Positions 16,234 to 24,366 of a stretch of DNA of 64,000 nt are shown here, piece by piece (within the stretch, counting starts at the first letter, position 1; each line of letters opens with the position of its first letter). The stretch is taken from NCBI GenBank assembly GCA_021414245.1, contig JAIOOU010000003.1, positions 248,001-312,000 on the forward strand. The letters are read 5' to 3'. The position numbers and the translations under genes are program-made. This DNA is from Chloroflexota bacterium. Lineage in GTDB: Bacteria > Chloroflexota > Anaerolineae > Anaerolineales > Villigracilaceae. The notes under the pieces are model-generated. The model ran no database searches. It was not told the DNA's origin and saw only the letters and a program-made list of their open reading frames with translations.

Positions 16234-17289
16234 ATGAAAAAATTATTGTCGGTTGCATTTCTCTTTTCCCTGTTGGCTGCTGCGTGCAACGTGCCGGCAT
16301 CCATTCCAGCAACATCCCCGGCGTTGGAAAATACAACATTGCCTGTTCAGGCGGACCAATTTACTCCGGCCCCGCCTACTGAAGAGACGGTTCAATCCGT
16401 AGTTCAAGCCACTCAGGTACTTCCTTCCCCGGTCGCGCCCGCAGTTGTCTCGGGCCCGGGAAATGTGATCCAATTCCAGAAGAATGGAACGTATGCGGAT
16501 GTCCCCGATGTGATTGCATCAGGCGCAAGCAAGACCTATTCCCTGAATGCCATGAAGGGACAGATCATGTCCGTATCCACATTCCCCGGTGTGCCTGAAG
16601 GGGACTGGGGATATATTTCCATCGTGATCAAAGCCGCGGATGGAAGCATCCTTTGCCCGCAGGCCCCTGATACGGAATGTTTGTTCTGGCGGGGTGCGTT
16701 GCCGTCTTCACAGGATTATTTTGTAACCCTGACCCCCAATGGAAATGTGCCGGACTTTGTCCTGCGGGTTGCGATTAATCCACCCGGCAAGGATGCTCAA
16801 TATTTTCAATACACTGACCCGGGCACCGGTGCCACCTTAACTTATCCGGATATCTTTGCCCCATCCACCTCGGTATATGGAAATTATAAAAGCACCCCGC
16901 AGTTGACCCTGCATCTGATCGATTCAAAGACCTACGAAAAATCAAATCTAAGCGAAGCATATATTTTTCTTAGTGCGTCCTCCAATTCGCAACTGGTATC
17001 CACCTGCACCGACCCAAATCAAAATGGCGGCGGACCGGAGCAGGTGGTCGGGAACCAGGTCGTTAATGGATACACCTTCGTTCACAGCACCTCGGAAGGT
17101 GCGGGGGCGGGCAATTACTATGAGCAAGATGTATACCGCATGGTTCTAAATAATGTTTGCCATGAAGTCATCTTTTTCGTCCACTCCACCAATGCCGGCA
17201 ATTATGAGCCGGGCGCCGTGACCGAGTTTGACCGGAATGCCCTTGCCCAAAAGTTCTTAAACGTTTTTTCCACATTTACCATTAAATAA
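16234..17289 (+). CDS. Predicted lipoprotein, beta-rich extracellular domain
   Basis: Signal peptide with lipobox LLAAAC (Cys about residue 18) and a Pro/Thr/Ala-rich linker to about residue 70. A globular region follows that begins KTYSLNAMKGQIMSV, resembling bacterial pre-peptidase-like domains, then a second domain with many aromatic and Asn residues. No enzyme motif is recognised. The start ATG 16234 follows GGAG and gives a proper signal peptide; longer upstream reading overlaps the thiolase gene. A second lipoprotein gene follows 17 nt downstream, so the two are probably co-expressed surface proteins. Confidence 0.8.
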   Translation: MKKLLSVAFLFSLLAAACNVPASIPATSPALENTTLPVQADQFTPAPPTEETVQSVVQATQVLPSPVAPAVVSGPGNVIQFQKNGTYADVPDVIASGASKTYSLNAMKGQIMSVSTFPGVPEGDWGYISIVIKAADGSILCPQAPDTECLFWRGALPSSQDYFVTLTPNGNVPDFVLRVAINPPGKDAQYFQYTDPGTGATLTYPDIFAPSTSVYGNYKSTPQLTLHLIDSKTYEKSNLSEAYIFLSASSNSQLVSTCTDPNQNGGGPEQVVGNQVVNGYTFVHSTSEGAGAGNYYEQDVYRMVLNNVCHEVIFFVHSTNAGNYEPGAVTEFDRNALAQKFLNVFSTFTIK

Positions 17290-17306
17290 AAATTGGAGTT
17301 GGTTCC

Positions 17307-18236
17307 TTGTTATACAGATCCTTTACCCTTTTATTTGTTGTCCTGGCTCTTGCAAGCCTGGCCTGCGGATTGGCTTCGCCCGCATCCGGCGTGCCGGTAA
17401 CTGTTCCCGTTCAGGAAGCCACTCTTGCGCCGACAGCTTCTATTCCCGAACTGACCGGTCAGCAGTTGAAAAATGCACAATATCAACTAGGTGCCAGGGA
17501 CGATCATCCCGTGATTCAAATGATCGATGGACTCTACCAGCAGGGGACGGATCCGGCTTCCGTTGAGTATGCATCGGTGGCCGCCACCGATTTTATTTCC
17601 TTTGGGGACTTGACCGGGGACGGCGTCAACGAAGGCGCCGCCCTCGTCTTTGAAAATTATGGCGGCACGGGCAGTTTCGGTTTTCTTGCCATCTACGCCA
17701 ACGTAAACGGTCTGCCCGTGTTCCTGACCTCCACCATGATCGATGACCGTCCGATCATTAACAACATGTCGATCAGGGATGGCGAGATCTTCCTGGATGC
17801 CACAGTTCACGGTTTTGACGACCCCGGATGCTGTCCCATGCTGGCGACCACGCGCAGGTATGCGCTGGTTAACAATCAACTGCGCCTGACCAATTACACA
17901 ACTGCCGCCGCGGATGGCGTACAACGGGTCCTTGAGATATCCTCTCCTGCCAATGGAACGGAGGTCAGCGATGCTGTTCAAATGACAGGTTCCATCAGCA
18001 TTGCCCCCTTTGAGAACAATTTATCCTACTTTATTTACGATGAGATGGGCAATCAACTCGCTGCGGGTCCAGTCAATGTGACCGCGCCTGACTTTGGCGC
18101 TCCAGGTACATTTGATCAGTCGATTTCCCTGGCTGACATTCCTGCCAACACAATCGTATATCTCGATATTCAGGACCTCAGTGCCGCAGACGGGACGATC
18201 CTGGCTCTGGATGCTGTAAAATTGACTGTGAAATAG
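17307..18236 (+). CDS. Predicted lipoprotein with a Gmad2-like C-terminal domain
   Basis: TTG start with GGAG 9 nt upstream. Signal peptide and lipobox LASLAC (Cys about residue 21), then a short Pro/Thr linker. The middle part (DFISFGDLTGDGVNEGAALVFENYGG) resembles FG-GAP-like Asp-rich loops. The C-terminal 100 residues (ISSPANGTEVSDAVQMTGSISIAPFENNLSYFI) look like the Gmad2 immunoglobulin-like domain of spore germination and lipoprotein families. Function unknown; probably anchored on the outer face of the cytoplasmic membrane. Forms a pair with the preceding lipoprotein gene. Confidence 0.75.
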   Translation: MLYRSFTLLFVVLALASLACGLASPASGVPVTVPVQEATLAPTASIPELTGQQLKNAQYQLGARDDHPVIQMIDGLYQQGTDPASVEYASVAATDFISFGDLTGDGVNEGAALVFENYGGTGSFGFLAIYANVNGLPVFLTSTMIDDRPIINNMSIRDGEIFLDATVHGFDDPGCCPMLATTRRYALVNNQLRLTNYTTAAADGVQRVLEISSPANGTEVSDAVQMTGSISIAPFENNLSYFIYDEMGNQLAAGPVNVTAPDFGAPGTFDQSISLADIPANTIVYLDIQDLSAADGTILALDAVKLTVK

Positions 18237-18292
18237 ATCGTGTGAGGCTGAACGGCCTGCATGAAAACCAGAATGTTGAGGAGAGAGAGCCG

Positions 18293-18700
18293 ATGCCCCA
18301 TTTAGTGCGTGATTGGATGTCCAGCCCCGTGGTTGTGGTTGACCCGGATTCCAGTGTTTCCTATGCCATGACCCTCATGCGCCGCAGGAACATCCACAGC
18401 GTGGTCGTGGATGTCAGTGAGAAGAATCCATCCTATGGCATTGTCACCACCACGGATATCAGTATCAAGATCGTGGCTGCAGAACGCAATCCGGCCGAAA
18501 CCACAGTCCGCGACATTATGTCCGGTCCGATCATTACGGCCCGCGCAGACTGGACATTGATGGAATGTTCCAAGGTCCTGGAGAAACACAAGATTCATCA
18601 CCTGCCGGTTTCAGATGAGTATGGGACTTTGATCGGTTTGATCTCAGCCACGGATATTTTCATGTCTGTGGAGGAGCAGGGTTGGGACGAAGATAAATGA
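18293..18700 (+). CDS. CBS-domain pair protein
   Basis: 135-residue protein made of two CBS domains in tandem (about 5-60 and 70-128). Each has the typical pattern: VRDWMSSPVVVVDPDSSVSYAMTLMRRRNIHSVVV and VRDIMSGPIITARADWTLMECSKVLEKHKIHHLPV...GLISATDI. Such stand-alone CBS pairs bind adenine nucleotides and act as energy sensors for a partner protein. ATG 18293 is chosen for its GAGGAGAG ribosome binding site. The gene ends in a long terminator shared with convergent sufE. Partner unknown. Confidence 0.9.
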   Translation: MPHLVRDWMSSPVVVVDPDSSVSYAMTLMRRRNIHSVVVDVSEKNPSYGIVTTTDISIKIVAAERNPAETTVRDIMSGPIITARADWTLMECSKVLEKHKIHHLPVSDEYGTLIGLISATDIFMSVEEQGWDEDK

Positions 18701-18749
18701 TGAAATAAAAAGGCCCCCTATAATTTAGGGGGCCTTTTTATTTCATCAT
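18697..18749. terminator. Long bidirectional terminator between the CBS gene and sufE
   Basis: About 24-bp stem (left arm 18697-18720, right arm 18725-18749) around a 4-base loop, with A- and T-runs inside the stem flanking GGCCCCCT. It overlaps the last codons of both convergent genes. Confidence 0.92.
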
Positions 18750-19177
18750 GCTTCCATCAAGTTAACCGTTGTTTGCTTCATATGGGCCAGCACACCCCGG
18801 AAGCCGTTCAGCCGCTGGCCGGAAATGGCTTCCTCCAATTTCATGGGGGTAAAGAAATCTGCCGGGACGGCCAGAATTTCCTCCGGTTTGCAGCCGTTCA
18901 GGCCGGTTGTGAGAATACAAGCCAGCCCTTGTACAGTCGGGGATTGCGGAGGGATATCCAGATAAAAGACCACGCCTCCGTCCGCCTGTTTTTCGCCGAA
19001 TAAAAACACGGGTGTCATGCATTCGGGGATGGGTTCCATTTTTGCGCGCTCCTCCGCAAACCTTTCGGGAAGCGGCGGCAGGGACTCAGCATAGGCGATC
19101 AGGGTTTCGATCTTCTCTTCGCGGCTCATGCCGGCGAAGTCATCTACGATTTCCTGGAGTTTTTGGGGTAAGGGCAT
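18746..19177 (-). CDS. sufE: SufE family sulfur acceptor protein
   Basis: Accepts persulfide sulfur from the cysteine desulfurase SufS during Fe-S cluster assembly. LQEIVDDFAGMSREEKIETLIAYAESLPPLPER matches the SufE start. The acceptor Cys53 lies in PECMTPVFL, at the expected position, and VQGLACILTTGLNGCKPEEILAVP is conserved. 143 aa is standard. No sufS or sufBCD genes are next to it, but a rhodanese gene lies just upstream, so the pair forms a small sulfur-transfer group. Confidence 0.92.
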   Translation of the reverse strand: MPLPQKLQEIVDDFAGMSREEKIETLIAYAESLPPLPERFAEERAKMEPIPECMTPVFLFGEKQADGGVVFYLDIPPQSPTVQGLACILTTGLNGCKPEEILAVPADFFTPMKLEEAISGQRLNGFRGVLAHMKQTTVNLMEA

Positions 19178-19187
19178 GTGATCATCA

Positions 19188-19222
19188 ATTGCCGGGGACG
19201 GGCAACTCCCGTCCCCGGCAAT
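19188..19222 (-). terminator. GC-rich inverted repeat after the rhodanese gene
   Basis: Perfect 15-bp arms ATTGCCGGGGACGGG (19188-19202) and their complement (19208-19222), loop CAACT. It follows the rhodanese stop codon at once. There is no T-run, so it may be a pause, stability or Rho-dependent structure rather than an intrinsic terminator. Confidence 0.55.
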
Positions 19223-19225
19223 ATA

Positions 19226-20065
19226 TTATTTCTCAATTGGCGCATCCACCAGGTTGCCCCATTCAGTCCAGGAACCGTCATAGTTCTTGACTTGTGGGTA
19301 TCCCAGCAGATATTTAAGTACGAACCAGGTCAGGGAGGAACGCTCGCCGATGCGGCAGTACGCGATCACCTCGCTGTCGGGTTTGATGTTCTTTCCCTCG
19401 TAAAGAGCGGTCAGCTCCCCGGTCGTCTTGAACGTTGCATCTGATTCGTTCACAGCCTGGGACCAGGGAATGCTGGCGGCACCGGGGATGTGTCCGCCGC
19501 GAGTCGCACCCTCCTGTGGATAATTCGGCATGTGCAGCATCTCGCCCGTGTATTCCTTCGCAGAGCGGACATCCACCAGGGGTTTTCTGGCATTGCTGTG
19601 TGCGAGGACTTCATCACGGAAGGCGCGAATGGACTTGTCCGCTTCCTTCGCGCGGTAGGTTGTTTTTGCATACGAGGGGGCTTCCTTCACGAGCGGGCGT
19701 TTTTCCTGCTCCCATTTGATGCGTCCGCCGTTCAGGATTTTCACGTTTTTGTGGCCGTAATATTCGAAGATCCACAGGGCGTAGCAGGCGAACCAGTTGG
19801 ATTTGTCGCCATAGAAGATGACCGTTGTGCTGTTGGTGATGCCGAGTTTTGATGCCACATCTTCGAATTGCTCCCTGGTCAGGAAGTCACGGCGCAGCGG
19901 ATGCTGTAATGTGCTGAACCAGTCGACCTGTACGGCACCTGGGATGTGCCCAATGGCGTACAGCAGCGGATCCTCGTCTGATTCAACGATGCGGATCGTG
20001 GGATTGTCGAGGTTGGCGGCCAGCCATTCGGTCTCGACCAGATATTCCGGGTGTGCGTAGGTCAT
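19226..20065 (-). CDS. sseA: Thiosulfate/3-mercaptopyruvate sulfurtransferase (two-domain rhodanese)
   Basis: Two rhodanese domains (about 1-140 inactive, 150-279 active). The catalytic Cys237 is in the loop CRIGERS, the form common in thiosulfate sulfurtransferases. [13 protein letters not shown] and [14 protein letters not shown] are the usual second-domain motifs, and the first domain has [10 protein letters not shown]. Moves sulfane sulfur from thiosulfate or mercaptopyruvate to cyanide or thiol acceptors in the cytoplasm. sufE lies just downstream. A strongly structured, 40-130-nt distant leader precedes the gene. Exact donor is not decidable by eye. Confidence 0.9.
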   Translation of the reverse strand: MTYAHPEYLVETEWLAANLDNPTIRIVESDEDPLLYAIGHIPGAVQVDWFSTLQHPLRRDFLTREQFEDVASKLGITNSTTVIFYGDKSNWFACYALWIFEYYGHKNVKILNGGRIKWEQEKRPLVKEAPSYAKTTYRAKEADKSIRAFRDEVLAHSNARKPLVDVRSAKEYTGEMLHMPNYPQEGATRGGHIPGAASIPWSQAVNESDATFKTTGELTALYEGKNIKPDSEVIAYCRIGERSSLTWFVLKYLLGYPQVKNYDGSWTEWGNLVDAPIEK

Positions 20066-20104
20066 GATAAGGTTTCCTTTTCGAATCCGGTGTTTACAAT
20101 TAAA

Positions 20105-20198
20105 AAGCAGTCAACATAAAACAAAAGGACGGCGAACAATCCTGCGCGATGATTTTGTGCGCGGAGGCCGTTCCACCATCCTGAGTCGTTGACTGCTT
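20105..20198 (-). promoter_or_regulatory. Structured leader or regulatory element upstream of the rhodanese gene
   Basis: Nested dyads in the 277-base gap: outer stem AAGCAGTCAAC/GTTGACTGCTT (20105-20115, 20188-20198, 11 bp perfect), middle GGACGGC/GCCGTTCC (20127-20133, 20167-20174), inner CCTGCGCG/TGCGCGG (20141-20148, 20158-20164). A further conserved-looking stretch lies 5' of it to about 20270. It would form a cloverleaf-like or long hairpin leader of the rhodanese mRNA. It does not match the S-box, TPP, cobalamin or T-box signatures I know. Confidence 0.5.
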
Positions 20199-20304
20199 GT
20201 TCTTGATAAATGCCTCAGGGTGTGGTCACGAACCCCGCCAAAGACAGGAGCAAAAGTTTAATGTCTTCATGAGATGGTTTGCTATTCTACGTGCTTTGAA
20301 AGTT

Positions 20305-20336
20305 TTGTCAAGTTAATAATTACTTTGATGTACAAT
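20305..20336 (+). promoter_or_regulatory. Promoter of the RNase H gene (leaderless start)
   Basis: TACAAT (20331-20336) ends 6 bases before the GTG start at 20343; TTGTCA at 20305-20310 is a possible -35 with a long 20-base spacer. No Shine-Dalgarno sequence. Confidence 0.4.
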
Positions 20337-20342
20337 TGATGT

Positions 20343-20966
20343 GTGACAAAGCAAAAATATTACGTGGTTTGGAAGGGACGCAGGACAGGCATTTTTACTG
20401 CATGGGCGGAGTGTGAAAAACAGGTAAAAGGTTTTGTCGGTGCGCAGTTTAAGGCCTTTGATACAAGCAAGGAGGCCGAGGCTGCCTTCCTTGCCAACTA
20501 CGAGGATTTCAAAGGCAAGGTTTCCTCCGATGGCAGATGGAGGACTGCCGGCACTCCTCCCATTCTTCCGTCCATTTGTGTGGATGCGGCCTGCAGCGGT
20601 TCACCTGGAAAACTCGAATATCGCGGCGTGATCACCGACACCGGCGAGCAGATCTTTCACGCCGGCCCCTACGAACATGGAACCAACAATGTGGGCGAAT
20701 TTCTTGCCATTGTCCACGCTCTGACCTGGCAGTTCAAACACAATTCGCATGCCCCCATTTACTCTGATTCCGAGAATGCCGTTTTATGGGTCAATACGGG
20801 CGTGTGTAAAACCAATCTGAAACATACTCCGAAGAATGCCCTGCTCTTTGCATTGATCCACAGTGCGGAGAACTGGCTTGCCGAGAACGAGCTTCCCGAA
20901 GACAGGATCATGAAATGGGACACCGGGATGTGGGGCGAGAATCCCGCGGATTTTGGGAGGAAGTAG
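20343..20966 (+). CDS. Ribonuclease H with N-terminal viroplasmin (hybrid-binding) domain
   Basis: Degrades RNA in RNA-DNA hybrids. Residues about 4-50 (KYYVVWKGRRTGIFTAWAECEKQVKGF) form the caulimovirus viroplasmin/hybrid-binding domain found in eukaryotic RNase H1 and some bacterial enzymes. The RNase H domain (about 75-207) shows the catalytic D-E-D-D set: Asp in ICVDAAC, Glu in NNVGEFLAI, Asp in IYSDSENA, and Asp in NPADFGRK at the C-terminus. GTG start, probably leaderless. 34 nt before the protease gene. Domain architecture is clear; it is the less common RNase HI form. Confidence 0.88.
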   Translation: MTKQKYYVVWKGRRTGIFTAWAECEKQVKGFVGAQFKAFDTSKEAEAAFLANYEDFKGKVSSDGRWRTAGTPPILPSICVDAACSGSPGKLEYRGVITDTGEQIFHAGPYEHGTNNVGEFLAIVHALTWQFKHNSHAPIYSDSENAVLWVNTGVCKTNLKHTPKNALLFALIHSAENWLAENELPEDRIMKWDTGMWGENPADFGRK

Positions 20967-21000
20967 ATTTGCAAATGCCTTGGACACGGGTTGATATTTT

Positions 21001-22587
21001 ATGAAATTCCTGTCATGGACCTGGTCTTTCGGCCGGCTGCGCGGTGTGGATTTCCGTTTTCATTTTTCCATCCTGTTCAGCATCCCGATCGCTTACAGCC
21101 TCTTTCATCCCGTTGATTTTCGGGAAACCGTGGTGGCCTTTCTGTGGCTGGCGGGTTTTATCCTGTCCATTTTTTTGCATGAACTCGGGCATGCCCTGAC
21201 TGCCCAGCTGGCCGGGGTGGAAGTGAAAAGCATTGTGCTTTGGCTCCTGGGAGGATTCACGAATTTGACCCGCAAGGCGGAGAAGCCATCCCATAACCTG
21301 GCCATTTTTTCCGCCGGCCCCCTGGTCAATATGCTGCTGGCATTTTTGTTTGTGTTCTTTTTTATGATCGTTTCCTTTGGGATTCTCCCGAACGTTCATG
21401 TGGTTGATACTTTTCTTTGGCTGCAAACCATTAACAACCTGGCCTTTTCCCTTGCCCTGGTTAACCTGATTCTGATCGTGTTCAATTTGCTGCCGATCTA
21501 TCCGCTGGATGGAGGCAATATTTTGCACGCTGCCATGGAGATGGCCTTTGACCGGCCCAAAGCTGATCTTATTACCCTGATCATCAGCCTCCCCATTTTA
21601 TTGGGATTGTTTGCGTTTGGCCTGCTGACCCGTGACTATTTGCTTTTGGTCTCCTGTCTTTTCATTGCGCTGGCGACAAGCACTCTGAATCGACCCCTGC
21701 TCCGGCGAATGAATCTGGCCTTGAATTATTTTTTCAAACGTTCCGGGTATTATTATTTGCAGGGCGATTTTGAACGGGCCGCCCAGTATTACACAAAAGA
21801 TATCGAGCGTGAACCGCAAAACCCGAATCCCTATCTGGCGCGCGCCGCCTGCCTGATCAATATCCTGCAAAAGGAAAGAGCCGTCTCGGATATTGACCGC
21901 GCCTTGAAGCTGGCCCCGCAAAACACACTGGCCCTGCAGCTGCGGGGCGAGATGTATACCCTGGAAAAGGATCATGAAGCCGCCCTGGAATTTTTTGCGC
22001 GCGCGCAGGCGGTCAACCCGAATTGGGCGGTTCCGTACTTTGACCGGGGGTCGGTTTTCCTGGACCGAAGGGAGTTTCAAGCCGCCCTGGAGCAGTTTAA
22101 CAAGGCCATTGCGCTCTCCTCACAAACCTGGCTGTACCACCTGGTCCGTTCGATCGCCCACTTTAAACTTGGCGATTTGGAATCCGCGCACAAGGATCAG
22201 GATTCAGCGCTGCGCCTCTCCGAAAAAGAATCCCTGGCCATGACCGATTTGAATATGATCGTTTATGAAGGCTGTCTGGATTGGGCCGAGGATTATTACC
22301 AGCGTGTGCTCACGAAACGTCCGGGGCATGGATTTGCCTTTCAGGGCCGGGCCGATGCCTACCGCGTAAACGCCCAACATGACAAGGCCATCGCGGATTA
22401 CACCCGCGCCATCGAGATTCTGCCGAAGGAACCCGCCCTGTACGCGGGCCGGGGAAAATCCTACCTCGCGATCAATGATCTGGAAAAAGCCATGATGGAT
22501 TTTCATCAATTTGCGGCTGTTGCGGACAAGCTGCATTTGAAACGCCAGGCACAGGAACTATTAAACAAGGTGGCGGCAGCATCATGA
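21001..22587 (+). CDS. M50 site-2-type membrane protease fused to TPR repeats
   Basis: N-terminal half (about 1-225) is a SpoIVFB/FtsH-like M50 intramembrane metalloprotease. The zinc site H60-E61-x2-H64 (FLHELGHAL) sits in a hydrophobic helix, and the third ligand motif is NLLPIYPLDGGNIL. The C-terminal half (about 240-528) is soluble and made of tetratricopeptide repeats (for example DFERAAQYYTKDIEREPQNP, HDKAIADYTRAIEILPKEP). It probably cleaves a membrane-bound regulator; the TPR part would recruit a partner. CBS domains usually occupy this place in relatives, so the TPR fusion is notable. The last bases overlap the region in front of the isochorismatase gene. Confidence 0.88.
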   Translation: MKFLSWTWSFGRLRGVDFRFHFSILFSIPIAYSLFHPVDFRETVVAFLWLAGFILSIFLHELGHALTAQLAGVEVKSIVLWLLGGFTNLTRKAEKPSHNLAIFSAGPLVNMLLAFLFVFFFMIVSFGILPNVHVVDTFLWLQTINNLAFSLALVNLILIVFNLLPIYPLDGGNILHAAMEMAFDRPKADLITLIISLPILLGLFAFGLLTRDYLLLVSCLFIALATSTLNRPLLRRMNLALNYFFKRSGYYYLQGDFERAAQYYTKDIEREPQNPNPYLARAACLINILQKERAVSDIDRALKLAPQNTLALQLRGEMYTLEKDHEAALEFFARAQAVNPNWAVPYFDRGSVFLDRREFQAALEQFNKAIALSSQTWLYHLVRSIAHFKLGDLESAHKDQDSALRLSEKESLAMTDLNMIVYEGCLDWAEDYYQRVLTKRPGHGFAFQGRADAYRVNAQHDKAIADYTRAIEILPKEPALYAGRGKSYLAINDLEKAMMDFHQFAAVADKLHLKRQAQELLNKVAAAS

Positions 22588-22613
22588 CCGTTCCGCCAAC
22601 ACAGGAGACTCCC

Positions 22614-23189
22614 ATGAAAACAGCACTGCTTGTCATCGATATTCAAAAAGATTATTTCCCCGGCGGGAAATTTGAACTGGTCAATCCGCTTGCCGCGGCG
22701 AGGAAAGCGTACATGCTCCTTCAATGTTTCCGTGAACACGGCGGATACCATGTGCATATCCAGCATATTTCCCTGGATCCGAATGCGACCTTTTTCATCA
22801 AAGGGGACCACGGCTCGGATATCCACGATTCGGCCGCACATTTTGAAGGCGAACCCATCGTTTACAAGCATAAGCCGAATTCATTTCTCAACACAAACCT
22901 GCTGGAATTGCTAAAGGGGTGGGACGTGGAGCGCGTAGTCATAACCGGCATGATGAGTCACATGTGCGTGGATGCGACCGCCCGTGCCGCAAGCGACCTT
23001 GGTTTCAAGGTCATTGTGGCCGAGGATGCCTGCGCCACCCGCGACCTGAAATTTGACGGTACCGTCATCCCGGCGGACCATGTCCATAAGGCCTTCATGG
23101 CCGCGCTTAAGTCTTATGGGGATGTGTTGAAAACAGAGGAAGTCATTGCTCTTCTCGCCGGCGAATTGCCTGCTGCGCAAAAATCATAG
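22614..23189 (+). CDS. Isochorismatase-family cysteine hydrolase
   Basis: Nicotinamidase/isochorismatase fold. Catalytic Asp9 (LVIDIQKDYF), Lys85 (VYKHKPNSF) and Cys118 (SHMCVDATARAA), with a cis-peptide-type VITGMMSHMC stretch. Substrate could be nicotinamide, ureidoacrylate or another amide; it is not decidable from sequence. I prefer ATG 22614 because GGAG lies 8 nt upstream and the family starts with MKTALLVIDIQ. An in-frame ATG at 22584 overlaps the protease stop and would add ten residues. Probably one operon with the flanking protease genes. Confidence 0.87.
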   Translation: MKTALLVIDIQKDYFPGGKFELVNPLAAARKAYMLLQCFREHGGYHVHIQHISLDPNATFFIKGDHGSDIHDSAAHFEGEPIVYKHKPNSFLNTNLLELLKGWDVERVVITGMMSHMCVDATARAASDLGFKVIVAEDACATRDLKFDGTVIPADHVHKAFMAALKSYGDVLKTEEVIALLAGELPAAQKS

Positions 23190-23202
23190 ACCGGATAATT
23201 TC

Positions 23203-24327
23203 ATGTCGACTCTCGACCCCGAAAAACAAAAACAGGCAAAACAATATTCCCGTATCCGCCGTTGCTTGTGGCTGGTGGATACTCTCCTTGCCGGACTCTA
23301 TGCCTTGGCGTGGCTTTTCCTCGGCTGGAGTGTTTCAGTCCGCACCTGGCTGCTGACCATCACCGCCAACGAGTGGGCCGTGGTAGCACTTTATCTCGCG
23401 ATCTTTGGCGGATCCTTCGCCATCCTTAATCTGCCCCTTGGCTATTACAGCGGATTTGTCCTGCCGCATCGCTTTGGCCAATCCAACCAGTCGCTGAAAG
23501 ATTGGATCTTTGACCAGCTCAAGGGTCTCGCCATTGGCGCACCGATCGGCCTGCTGCTGCTGGAATTGCTTTATCTTGCGCTGCGTCTGACCGGCGACGC
23601 CTGGTGGTTATGGGCGGCCGGGGGATTGCTGCTCTTCAATGTCCTCGTTACAAATCTTGCTCCGGTCCTCATCATGCCTCTTTTCAATAAGTATGTGCCA
23701 CTTGGCGATGAACACAAGGAGCTTGAGGAACGTTTGTTGGATCTTGCAAAGCGTGCGAATACAAAAGTAAAGGGTGTCTTCAAGTTTGACATGTCCCGGC
23801 GCACGAAATCCGCCAATGCAGCCCTGACCGGGTTGGGCAATACGCGCCGCATTATCCTTGGCGACACGCTGATCAATGAATTTTCACTGGATGAAATTGA
23901 AACAGTGCTGGCGCATGAATTGGGACATCAGGTCCACAAGGATATCCCCTTTTTGATCGCCTTCGGCACGCTCAGCACTACCCTCAGCCTGTTCATTGCC
24001 TCCCTGGTCCTGAGTTCCGCTGTGACCTTTTTCTCCTTTACCTCCGCTGCAGATATCGCCGCCTTTCCCGCCCTCATATTGATCCTCAGCGCCTACGGCC
24101 TTCTGACTTCCCCGATCGAAAATGCCGTCTCGCGCTGGCGTGAAAATATGGCCGACGATTACGCACTATCTTCAACAGGAAAAGGCGGGGCATTTGCTTC
24201 TGCGTTTACCAGATTGGCAAATCAAAACCTTGGCGAGATCGATCCGGAGAAATGGGTGGTCTTCATGTTTTACTCGCATCCCCCGCTCGGGGAAAGAATA
24301 GAAAAGGCAAAAAGACATTCTGCATAA
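23203..24327 (+). CDS. M48 family metalloprotease (CAAX protease Ste24-like)
   Basis: Integral membrane zinc protease. Several hydrophobic helices (about 25-180), the active site HELGH at residues 238-242 (VLAHELGHQVHKD), and the third ligand Glu in SRWRENMADDYAL. Related to Ste24/HtpX group; in bacteria linked to membrane protein quality control. ATG 23203 is favoured over an upstream in-frame start that would overlap the isochorismatase gene. The gene ends at a strong terminator and follows another membrane protease gene (M50), suggesting a proteolysis-related cluster. Confidence 0.9.
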   Translation: MSTLDPEKQKQAKQYSRIRRCLWLVDTLLAGLYALAWLFLGWSVSVRTWLLTITANEWAVVALYLAIFGGSFAILNLPLGYYSGFVLPHRFGQSNQSLKDWIFDQLKGLAIGAPIGLLLLELLYLALRLTGDAWWLWAAGGLLLFNVLVTNLAPVLIMPLFNKYVPLGDEHKELEERLLDLAKRANTKVKGVFKFDMSRRTKSANAALTGLGNTRRIILGDTLINEFSLDEIETVLAHELGHQVHKDIPFLIAFGTLSTTLSLFIASLVLSSAVTFFSFTSAADIAAFPALILILSAYGLLTSPIENAVSRWRENMADDYALSSTGKGGAFASAFTRLANQNLGEIDPEKWVVFMFYSHPPLGERIEKAKRHSA

Positions 24328-24364
24328 AAAGCTCCCCTGAGGTTGAACTTCAGGGGAGCTTTTT
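24326..24364. terminator. Bidirectional terminator between the M48 and DegV genes
   Basis: 15-bp arms AAAAAGCTCCCCTGA (24326-24340) and complement (24350-24364), 9-base loop, A/T-runs on both sides. Serves two convergent genes. Confidence 0.92.
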
Positions 24365-24366
24365 AA

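Noticed and set aside
20105-20270. SAM (S-box), TPP or cobalamin riboswitch before the rhodanese gene
   Set aside because: A TTATCAAGA stretch hints at an S-box, but the conserved core loops (for example the GAGGGA...CCGGCAACC arrangement) are not there. Other known signatures also fail.
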